Assembly: GCA_024707225.1 (NCBI GenBank)
Contig: JANQAE010000001.1
Coordinates: 1,302,001-1,366,000 of the forward strand
DNA length: 64,000 nucleotides
DNA from: Dokdonella sp.
GTDB taxonomy: Bacteria; Pseudomonadota; Gammaproteobacteria; Xanthomonadales; Rhodanobacteraceae
Direction of reading: 5' to 3'
Made by a program: the position numbers and the translations under genes. Below, piece by piece: positions 1 through 9,268 of the stretch (the first letter of the stretch is position 1; each line of letters opens with the position of its first letter). The notes under the pieces were generated by a model that had not been told where the DNA came from, made no database searches, and was given only the letters and a program-made list of their open reading frames with translations.

Positions 1-108
1 CCCGCTCGATCGCGTCCTCGGCGCGGGTGGCGGGACCGGTGATCAGGCGAACTGTGGGAAAATCAAACGCATCGGCCGACAGGCCGCCGATGGCGTGAAA
101 ACGGGAGC
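1..108. other. Left edge, no gene identified
   Basis: This stretch precedes the first recognisable start codon. I see no ribosome binding site, promoter or complete reading frame I can support. It may hold the end of a gene lying outside the window, but no recognisable protein sequence is visible in any frame. Confidence 0.3.
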
Positions 109-2583
109 ATGGCACAGGCGTCCAGGCAGTATCGTTTCGGCCGGTTCATGCTGAATCCGCAGGCTCGCCAGTTGTTCGAGGACGGACGTCTGGTGGCGCT
201 GGCTCCCAAGGTCCTCGATGTCCTGCTGTGGTTGTTCGAGCACCGCGGACGCGCGGTCGGCCGTGACGAGCTCGGCGCAGCGATCTGGGGCAAGGCGGAT
301 TTCACCGACGGGCAGCTCGACCAGCTGATCTGGGGCTTGCGGCGCGCGCTCGGCGACAGCGAGCGTACCGTGATCCGCACGGTGCCGCGTTTCGGTTACC
401 TCTGGACCGCCGAGGTCGAACCGGCGATGCCGCCCGTCGACACGGACGCCACCCTCGCCGCCGACGGGGCCTCTGAGGTCGACGAGGAACCTGCCGCCGC
501 GCCCGGGACCGAGGCCGCCAGGATTTCGGAGGCCGCGAGTACGCCGCGACGGTTCCCGCGGATCGCGCTCGGCGCTTTCGCGCTGCTGGCCGTGGCCGCC
601 GGTACATGGGGACTGCATTGGCGGTATCGCGCCACGCCGCCGGACTCGACGGCGACCCGGCCGGCCGCGCCGGCGACGGCGGGCTTGGTGGCGGTGCTCC
701 CGGTCGTGATGGACGTCGAGTCGGACAGTCGGTTTGCATGGCTGCGTCTGGGCCTGATGGATCTGATCGCCGCGCGCCTGATCGAGGGCGGCGCCCATGT
801 GGTGCCGGCGCAGAACATCGTGGCCTTGATCGGAGAACGCGGCGAGGCGCTTCCGGATGCGGAAAGGATCCGCGAGGTCACGGGGGCGACGATCGTCATC
901 GCGCCGTCGATCCATCGCGGCAGCGACGGCTGGCGGTTGCGGTTGGATCTCGGCGGCCTGGAAGGAGCGCTCGAGATCGAGGTCCACGACGCCGAACCCA
1001 CCGCCACGGCGCGCCAGGCCGCCGATCGCGTGCTGGTGCTGATGAACCGCGCGCCGGTCACCGGGCGCCCTGGCGAAGAACGTGCCGGCGAGGAAGCAGC
1101 CGCTCTGCTCATCGATGCGGCGGTCGCCAGCGAGCGCTTCGATGTCGCGCAGCGGCTCCTGGACGAGGTGCCGCCGGCGTTGCGCAGCGCACCGCGGTGC
1201 GCTTCATGGGCGTCCACGTACTGCTGGCGCAGGGCAGGACGGCCGAGGCACTGGCCGAGCTGGAAGCGCTGGCCGGATCCGATGCGGATCTGGCGGAGGA
1301 TGACGGATTGCGTTCGTCGATCCTGCAGGCCCTGGGCGCGGTGCTCGTCCGCAGCGGACGTCCTCCCGCCGAGGCGCTGAAGCCCCTCGACGGTGCCGTG
1401 GAGGCCGCCAGCAAGGCGCAGTCCGCGGGCAACTACGGTTCCGCGCTGCAGAGCCGGGCTGCCTTGAACGTCATGCTCGAGCGCTGGCCCGAGGCCGATG
1501 CCGACTTCGCGCAGGCGCGCGTCACGATGGAAATGATCGGCGACAGTCTCGGCCTGGCGGAACTGGACGCGAACGAAGCCGGAGCCCTCATCAAGCGACA
1601 GCGCTATGCCGAAGCCGCGACGCTGCAAGCCCGGGCGATCGAGCGCCTCGAGCGGTTTCCGGTCGGGGGAGGCGCTGAGAATTGCCTACGGCAATCAGAT
1701 CGCCCTGGAACTGGACCTGCTCGACACGCCGGCCGCGCTCGACACGGCCACCAAGGCCCTGAAGACCCTCGAAAAGACCACCGACCTGCGTGCCGTTTCC
1801 TGGCTCGCCGTGCAGGTCAGCCGCGCCGACATCGCGGCCGGTCGCCTGGGCGAGGCGGAAAGGCGACTCATCGCCGTCAGGGCGGCGCTCGACCCGGCGG
1901 TACCGGAGGATCGCTATTCGAATGCGCAACTCCTGCTCGCACAGCTGGCACTCGCTCGCGGGGATGCCGCCGAGGCGGCGCGCCTGGCCGCCTCGGCCGC
2001 AGAACGGCGCCCGATGCCGGCGGCGACCGCGGCGCATTTCGCGAAGGTGCGGTCCGCGGCGGCGCTCCTTCACATCCGCGCGCTGCTGGAGCTGCGCCGG
2101 CCCGTGGAGCCGAAGGCGGCGTTGCAGGCGTTCGCCGAGTGGGCGGACGCGTCCGACCAGCCCGACGTCATCGCCCATCTCAGGCTGGCGCAAGCCCTGG
2201 TGAGCGCTCGGGAAGATTCATCCGAGGTCGCCGCCGGCCGCTTCGACGCGGCGCTGGACGCCGGCGCGAAGGCGGCGCCGGCGAGTCTGGCCAAGGTCGC
2301 GGTCGCCTACGGTACGTACCTGCTCGACGGGCATGAGCTCGGCCCGGCGACGCGCGTCATCGGGCGTGTCGCCCGCTGGGCGGAACAGGACTTCGACTGT
2401 GCCCTCCTGCAGGCAAGGCTCTACCACCTGCTGGGCCAGCCCGAGCCCTGGCGGCGCGCGCTGGCCGCAGCCCGTCGGCTGGCCGGCGAGCGCGCCATCC
2501 CGCCGGCGCTGGCGGCCGCGCCGGCCCCGCCTCCCGCGCGCGGAGCCGGCGCGCCGGTTTCCGGTCCGTCGCCTCCGCGCTGA
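109..2583 (+). CDS. CadC-type winged-helix regulator with transmembrane segment and TPR-like tail (two compensating frameshifts)
   Basis: Residues about 9-100 form an OmpR/CadC-type winged-helix DNA-binding domain (FGRFMLNPQARQLFEDGRLV, then TVPRFGYLW). A charged linker follows, then one membrane helix at about 151-169 and a periplasmic alpha-helical region with TPR-like helical pairs. This is the one-component membrane regulator layout. The reading frame breaks twice. One base is missing near 1190, so the phase must shift to read FMGVHVLLAQGRTAEALAEL. One extra G lies in the G5 run at 1665-1669, which returns to the first phase. The repaired gene is 824 codons with no internal stop. The breaks compensate exactly, which favours sequence errors over decay. 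It lies directly upstream of two large secreted proteins on the same strand, so it may control them; that link is inferred from position only. Confidence 0.75.
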
Positions 2584-2764
2584 CCAGCCGCGCCCCTGCC
2601 GGTTTCGCGCCCTTACGGCGCCCATGAGTCTCCCATGAGGCAGACCTAAGCCTCCCGATAGGCAGGGCGAATGCACAGGTCGCCCTCTCCCACCATGTTC
2701 GGCCCCTGCATCCACCGGACGCCGTGGCCGGCGTCCTCTCTTCCGTGTTTCGGGGAATCGTGCA

Positions 2765-5124
2765 ATGAAGCGTTTCGTCATAACCCTGCTGGCGGCCTGG
2801 GCCGGATTGGGTCTGCATCCGGCCCGCCCGGCCGTCCCGGCCGTCGACGCCACCGAGGGCGCTGTTCCCGCGTCGCCCCCCCCTCCGCCGTCGCGGATCC
2901 GCCCCTGGCCTGGACGGCCCGGCGCATGCCGGCGCCCGGCGGCGGCGGCGAGCTGCGCAACGGCATCGCGATGACCGACGACGTCGCCATGGTCGGCGAC
3001 CTCCAGAGGGTCCACGTCTACCGCAAGGAGGCTGGCCAATGGATCGAGCGCCAGGTCCTCGATCCCAGCCGCCCGGTTCCGCCGGAGGCCTTCTTCGCGT
3101 TCGGAGCCGCCATCGCCATCCGCGGGTCGCATGCCGTGATCGGCCACACCCGCGGATACAACGGCATCGATTTCGCTCCGCCGGATCCGGCTGCGGACGC
3201 CGGCTCCGAGTCACAGCCCGCGGCCTACGTGTTCGAGGACCGCAACGGCACCTGGCTCGAAACGGCCCGCCTGACGCCGGACGACGGCGCCCCCGGTTCG
3301 TGGGGGCAACGCGGCAACTCGTTCGCCACCAGCCTGGCAATCGACGGTACGACCGTCGCGGTCGGTGCCTATTCGCACACGCCCGATGCCGATCGCGCCA
3401 ACCAGGGCGCCGTCTATCTGTTCAGCGACGACGGCAACGGCTGGCGGCAGACGCAGAAGCTCGTCGCGGACGACGCTCGCGCCGGCGACCAGTTCGGCAA
3501 TGCCATCGCGTTGCAGGGCGATACCCTGCTCATCGGTGCGCGCGGCGCGACGCGCAACCGCGACTTCCCCTGGCATGGCCTGGTCTATGTGTTCGAGCGC
3601 CGCAACGGCGTCTGGGTTCAGCGCCAGAAGCTGTATCCGTCGCCGCTGTCGCCGGCGATCCGATTCGGCCAGTCGCTGGGCCTGGACGGTGATACCGCGA
3701 TCGTCGGCGCGCCGCGCGGATTGAGCGGCTATCTGGAATACGGCGACGCACGCGGCGGCGTCTTCATGTTGCAGCGCAGAGATGGATTCTGGTCGGTGAC
3801 GCAGGCGCTGCCATCGTTGAACGATCGGGACTACGCGGACTCTCTCGGCGAGAGTGTCGCGATCGCCGGCGATCTGGCGATCGCCGGCGCCTACCAGACC
3901 TTCTACACCGGCGGCCTGACGCAGCAGGGCACGGCCTTCGCCTACGAGCGGGATGGCGATCGCTGGGTCCGGCGCAGCCGGCTGACCTCGCCGGAAGGCT
4001 TCGACTACGGCTACTTCGGCATCTGGTTCGCGTTGTCCGGACGATCGGCGATCATCGGCTCCTTCCCCAGCAACAACGTCTTCGCGTTCGAGGCGCATAC
4101 GCCCGCGATCGCACGCCTGCAGCCCGGCGCGATCCACGTCACCATGCCGCCGAACACCGTCGCGCAGCGATCGCTGCGGATCGACAACCCCGGCGACCGG
4201 ACGCTGCAGTTCGCACTGGACGCGACGGCACCCACGCACGCGGTGCCGTTGCAACCACGCTCCGGCCCGGGCTCCGGCCCCGCCGGCCCATCGGGTTCGA
4301 CGGGCGGCGCGCTCGACTTCGCACTCGACGACGGCGGATACGAGGCCAAGCAGTCGTTCAACTTCCGGTTCACCGAGCAAGCCGCGATCTGGCTCAACCG
4401 CTTCGCCGCCCCGGCCGGCACCGGCGCCTTCACCATCGACAGCATTTCGATGCTGGTTCCCGCCGAGAACGCCGGATCGCTGGTCGGCCGCCCGATCACC
4501 CTGGTCGCGTACTACGACGCGGATGCCGATGGCGACCCGGGCAATGCCGTGCGCCTCGGTGCCGATCATCCGGCCACGATCACGGCCGAGGGCCAGTTCA
4601 TCACGTTCCCGACCGATTTCCGCGTGCCCGGCGACGGTGACGTCTACGTCGGCTTCGAGTCGACCTACGCACGCGGCGGCCTCCCGGAGCGGTTTCCGGT
4701 CGCGCTCGATACGACCGCGCCGGTGCTCGAGCATTCCTGGCTCGCCTCGATGGAGGACGGTGCGCCCAATCTCGACGACCTTTCCGCCAATCGCGTGCAG
4801 ATGTACCTCGAGGACTACTCGCGGGAGGTGCGCGCCGGCAACGCGATGATTCGCGCGACCGGCAAGGATCCGGCGAACGACTGCATCGATCCGGCCGGTG
4901 TGCCGTGGCTCGCACTGGCCGCGGCGGCCGGCTCGGTTCCGGCGGGCGGCTCGGCGACGATCGCGCTGGAACTCGACGGCAGCGGACTCGCCGAAGGGAC
5001 GTACACCGCGCAGTTGTGCGTCGCCAGCAACGATGCCGCGCGCGCGATGCAGCGCGTGCCGGTCGTGCTGACGGTCCTGCCCGACGGCGTGATCTTCCGC
5101 GACGGATTCGAGGGCACGCCATGA
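2765..5124 (+). CDS. Secreted FG-GAP/beta-propeller protein with C-terminal IF..GFE motif (frameshift in C8 tract)
   Basis: The start at 2765 gives a signal peptide (MKRFVITLLAAWAGLGL). Eight C residues at 2876-2883 then throw the frame; a ninth C would join it to the long downstream frame and give about 786 residues. After the leader come repeated FG-GAP-type propeller blades with signatures such as GDQFGNAIALQGDTLLIGAR and FGQSLGLDGDTAIVGAPRG. A beta-rich module follows (ALDDGGYE..., then YYDADADGDPGNAVRLG), then an immunoglobulin-like segment, and the protein ends in IFRDGFEGTP. The ALDDGxYE module is duplicated in the next gene. No catalytic residues are recognised. A role as an extracellular adhesin or cell-surface protein is inferred. 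A longer start at 2671 in the downstream frame gives no signal peptide and is rejected. Confidence 0.7.
2876..2883 (+). repeat. Homopolymeric C8 tract at the frame break of the FG-GAP gene
   Basis: Eight consecutive C residues lie about 37 codons after the signal-peptide start at 2765. With eight the signal peptide reads out of frame; with nine it joins the propeller domain. This is either a base-calling error or a slippage (phase-variable) tract. Confidence 0.85.
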
Positions 5125-5201
5125 ACGCACCGCGCCACGATTTTTCCCTGCACCCGCGCACGCCGGTCCGGCGTGCGGCCATCTTCTGCGGATCATCGCC
5201 C

Positions 5202-8200
5202 ATGAAGTTCATCTCCCTGCCGCTCGCCGGCCTGCTCGTCGCCGGCACCGCGGACGCCGCGGCGCTGCAGCGCGCCCCGGCCACCGGACTTGCCCCCTCC
5301 CCGTCGGTCGTGCTCGGCGCGCGCGCGCTCGCGCAGATGGACGACAACGCGCCGACCGAGCAGGGCGGCTTGTCGTGCACCGACGCACAGACCAGCTACA
5401 CCTCCCGCCAGAGCTACTGGCGGCGCTTCTATCTGGCCGAGCACGGCGCGCCCTCCTCCGTCCGCATCGAGAGCGTGATGATCGGTGCCGAGACCGGGTC
5501 CGCGCCGGTCACGATCCGGCTGCACGCGCTCGCGCACACGACGCCCGTCGACACGATTCCGGTCGAGCTGTTGCGCCCGATCGGTTCATCGGCGCAAGTC
5601 CTGGTGCACGGGCAGCTGGACACCACCACGATTCCGGTGACCGGCCTGCTGGCCGATGCCGCGCCGACGACCTGGTGGTCGAGTACCAGGTCGGCGAGGC
5701 GTTCGGCTCCCTCTTCTATGGCGGCGGCAACCCGACCGCCGAGACGCATCCGTCCTTCATCAGCGCACCGGACTGCGGCGTGTTCGAGCCGACGCCCGTC
5801 GGCGGCGCCGGCTTTCCCAACGCACACATGATCGTGGTCGCCAACACGGCGGCGCCGGGGGTCGGCCTGCTGCCTTCGTTCACGCCTGCGACGATCGCGT
5901 CGGGAGGGATTTCGCGGCTCGAGATCGCGCTGGCCAATCCGCTGCCGGCGGCGGCCGCACAGACCTCGGCCCTGACCGTGACGCTGCCGAGCGGCCTGTC
6001 CGTGGCGGCCGTTCCGCACGCCGCCACCACCTGCGGCGGCAGCGTGACGGCAGCGGCCGCCGGCAGCAGCGTGAGCCTGGCCGGCGCCACGATCGCGGCA
6101 CGGGGTTCTTGCACGCTCGGCGTCGACGTGACCTCGGCCGGCGGCACGTTCGACGTCGCGATTCCCGCCGGTGCCCTGCTCACCGGCCAGGGCAGCAACA
6201 CCCAAGCGGCCTCGGCCCGGCTCGTGGTGGTGCCCGTCGGCGGGAACGGCCTGATCCGGTCCGGATCGATCAACCGCACGCTGGCGATGAACGTGGCGGG
6301 CACCTCGTACGACATGGTCGGCAACGCCTTGAACCATACCGGCATGCTCGGGCCGAACTGGGACCTGAAGGCCGGCATGGTGATGAACTTCGCCCTGCCC
6401 GCCGTCGTCGTCTTCGGCTTCGCCGCCACACCCGACGTCCAGTTCGCCCTCAACGGCAATGGCGAGATCGCCCTGCTCGGCCATGGGACGGTCGTCGGGC
6501 CCGCCACCGGGTTCGGCAACGGTTCCGGCCTGCCCCTCGACCCGGCCTGGTACGCCGGTGCCGATGCCGCGATCGGCGTCCGCTTCCGCTGTGCCGGGCG
6601 CCTGGCATACCCGGTCGCCGGCGGCGACCACTGCTTCGGCTACGTGCGACTGTCGACCACCGCGCCGAGCGGCATTCCGGTCCGGCTGGTCGAGTCGGCG
6701 TTCGACGGCGACGGCAATCCCGTGATCGTGCAGCTGCCGCCACCGAGCAACCCGCCCGCGGCCAGCGTGACACCGGCGTCGCTCTCGCTCAGCGTGGCCG
6801 CCAACGCGGTGTCACACCAGGAGCTGTCCCTTGCCAATACCGTCGGCAGCGCACCGCTGCGCTATTCGCCGAGCGGCCGCGGCATCGCGCTGGCCGCCCG
6901 GCCGGGCGTCGAGGACCTGGCGCGCCGTGGCGACATCGCGCAGGCGACGGCGTCGCTGCCGTTGCCGCCGGTCGCCTCGCCCCTGCAGCGGGCGCAGGTG
7001 CACGGCTTCGATGCGGCACCGTGGAGCACGGGCGGAGGCTTCCTCTACGCGCTCGACGACGGCGCCTACGAGCAGGTCGTCGGCATGGGATCGAATCTCG
7101 CGGGCATCTGGCTGAACCGCTATTCGGTCATCGAGGCGCAGACGATCGACTCGATCTCCGTGATGTGGCCCAAGCAGGCGATCGGCAACCCCGGCGCCCT
7201 GCTCGGCCTGCCCGTGAACCTCGTGGCCTACTACGACGCCGACGGCGATGGCGATCCACGCAACGCGGTGCGCCTGGGTGGCGACCACATCGGGACGATC
7301 GACGCGATCGACCGCTTCCAGACCTACGCGACACAGTTCGAGGTCCCGGGGCCGGGCGATGTCTATGTCGGATTCGTCGAGCACTGGCCGATGGACGGCT
7401 CCATGGAGATCGTCTACGCGGCCGCCTTCGACTCGACCACGTACGGCGGCGCTTCCTATGCGTCGCTGAACTTCGGCGGGCCGCCCGACATCGACGACCT
7501 CGGCGCCAACCCGTTCACCGCCGTCGTCGGCGCGCTGGGAGCGGCCGGCAACTTCACGTTCCGCGCGACCGGCAGCGGCGTTTCCTGCGGCGGCGCCGAA
7601 GTGACCTGGTTGCGCGTCGACGGCAGGGCCGACGTCGTGGTCGGCGGGTCGTCCAGAACGCTGCGCGTCGAGATCGATCCGGCCGCAGCCCGACTCGATC
7701 CCGGCAGCCACCAGGCCGAGCTGTGCATCGTCACCAACGATCCGGCGCAGCGCACGCTGTCGGTGCCGATCACGGTGCAGGTGACCGCGCCGCTGGTACA
7801 GCACGCCTGCGCCAGCAACGGCGACGGCCTGTTCTGCTCCGGCTTCGACGACGGCGCAAGCGACAGCGTCGTCGACAGCGGCCTGCTGGCCGTGAACTTG
7901 CCGCCGACGGCGTACGGCCTGTCGTTCAATTTCCTGCGCGGCGAATGGGGCGACTTCCCGTTCTCCGGTGACGACTTCGCGTCCTACTTCGGGGGACCGC
8001 TCGCTCCGTATGCGCTCTTCTACTGGCACGGCGATGCGAACCCCGGGCGCGGCGGCGGTGTTGCCGACACGGCATTCGGCCCCTACCGGGTCCTGCAGAG
8101 CGGTGACACGATCGGCCCGGACTCGGTCTTCAGCGAGGTCTCCAGCGGCCGCTACTCGGAGACCCGGCGTTTCCTCGACGGCGTGAACGGCTATCTCGGC

Positions 8201-8338
8201 TTCCGCTTCTACAACGAGGAAACGCGCCAGATCAACTACGGCTACCTCCATCTGCAGACGACCTGGCCGACCGGCTATCCGGCCAAGGTGACCGGCTACG
8301 CCTACGACCGCACCGGCGCGCCGATCACGATTCCGTGA
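5202..8338 (+). CDS. Large secreted multidomain beta-sandwich protein (frameshift near 5665)
   Basis: The start at 5202 gives a clear signal peptide (MKFISLPLAGLLVAGTADAA). An in-frame ATG at 5121 overlaps the previous stop but adds an atypical 27-residue tail. One base is missing near 5665; inserting it joins VTGLLADAA to DDLVVEYQVGEAFGSLFYGG and gives about 1045 residues. Domains in order: an N-terminal beta domain, a DUF11-like sandwich (about 5900-6230), a module ending near 6735 with GYVRLSTTAPSGIP, and a second ALDDGAYE module (about 7030-7790) closely matching one in the upstream gene. An internal GLFCSGFDDG motif follows, and the end module carries GYLHLQTTWPTGYP. The two GY..L.TT modules resemble each other. 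No enzyme signature is visible. It is probably part of the same extracellular set as its upstream neighbour; substrate unknown. Confidence 0.65.
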
Positions 8339-8364
8339 CCGGGACACGTCGCTCCGTTCCGCAA

Positions 8365-8388
8365 GGCGTCGCCGGCAACGGCGGCGCC
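8365..8388 (+). terminator. Candidate terminator after the large secreted protein
   Basis: A 9-bp stem (GGCGTCGCC / GGCGGCGCC with one G-U pair) encloses GGCAAC and is followed by TTTCTC. It lies 27 bases past the stop at 8338. The T-run is short, so efficiency is uncertain. Confidence 0.45.
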
Positions 8389-8539
8389 TTTCTCGGGTTC
8401 GTCGCGGAAGACCGCGGAGGTTCCGAGGCTCCATCCTGCGTCCGTCCCGATGCTCTTTGGATCGGGATGTGTCGAATCGCAGTGCGCGTCAGGCACCGGA
8501 CCGTGCTGCACAGGCTATCGTTTGACGCGGCTGGAATGG

Positions 8540-9190
8540 CCTGATGGAGGGCTGGAGGCTGTCGTGGCATCTGATGCCGAGCTGCAAGGTGATGTCGTGC
8601 GCGCCTTGCGGCGCGCGTCGCCGTCGGATCCATGAAACGACGCTGCGTCGGCTGCGTGACCTGCCGCTGATCGAGTAGCGCGTGATCGTGCATGCGATCT
8701 GTACCGCGTCGCGGCCAGGTACGGGCGCGAGGTGATCGATCGGGTGCGGGTGTACCGAGCCAGTCAGCTTCGACGGGACGCGCCGACCAGGTAGGTCCTC
8801 AAATCCGGTCGCTGGCTGTCGCTGCGCAACCGGCGCAATCTCGAACTCGAACAGGCCGCGCATTGGCGGGAGCGGCTGGCGGCCAACCCGTCGTGGCTAT
8901 GCATCTGCGGGCTGCGCCGAACTCACAGGCATTGGTTCTGGCGGAAGTGCCCAGTCGGAACGCGCCCGGCAGCAATGGCTGCGGCAGGTCCGCCGAAGCG
9001 GAATCGCCGTCCTGGAAACATTGCCCAGCGCCTGCGGGGCTACCGGCACGGCATCGTGGCCCGCTGTCGCCCTCGGCTCGACACCGGCCTCGTCGAAGCC
9101 GCCAACAACACCATCGAGGTCATCGAGCGCCGCGCGAATACCGCGAGGAGTCCTACCCGTTCCTCAGCATCCGTGCGCCCCTCCCTTGTA
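8540..9190 (+). pseudogene. Decayed ISL3-family transposase
   Basis: Conceptual translation across several frames recovers ISL3 transposase landmarks in the right order. First comes an N-terminal zinc-finger remnant (CAPCGARRRRIHETTLRRLR, then DLPLIE and a stop). Next is YRVAARYGREVIDRVRV with the preceding Asp, near 8690-8745. An in-frame TAG near 8790 is followed by LKSGRWLSLRNRRNLELEQ. Then come VRRSGIAVLET, RLRGYRHGIVARCR, LVEAANNTIEVIERR and, one frame over, REYREESYPFLSIRAPLP. The section holding the first catalytic Asp is absent, and the remainder carries stops and frameshifts, so it cannot be active. Intact members of the family are about 400 residues. I saw no convincing terminal inverted repeats. 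It sits between the secreted-protein genes and the subtilase array, so insertion here is one route by which the region was rearranged. Confidence 0.8.
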
Positions 9191-9207
9191 AGCGGCGACG
9201 AACCAAG

Positions 9208-9239
9208 AAAAAAAGCCCCGCATTGCTGCGGGGCTTTTC
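9208..9239 (-). terminator. Rho-independent terminator of the first subtilase gene
   Basis: A perfect 9-bp stem (AGCCCCGCA / TGCGGGGCT) with loop TTGC at 9214-9235. Read on the minus strand, the stem is followed by a run of T (the A-run at 9208-9214). It lies just past the stop at 9269. A short T4 on the other side may also help on the plus strand. Confidence 0.85.
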
Positions 9240-9268
9240 GATACCGCGGGCTGAAGCGGCTGTACCGG

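Noticed and set aside
1187-1202. 16-bp palindrome GCGCACCGCGGTGCGC as an operator
   Set aside because: Lies inside the coding region of the regulator next to a frameshift; GC-rich palindromes arise by chance at this base composition.
3211-8434. Long minus-strand frames opposite the secreted proteins (up to 661 residues)
   Set aside because: Arg-rich, low-complexity translations mirroring a high-GC coding strand; no domain, no start signal; the plus-strand proteins carry signal peptides and recognisable repeats.
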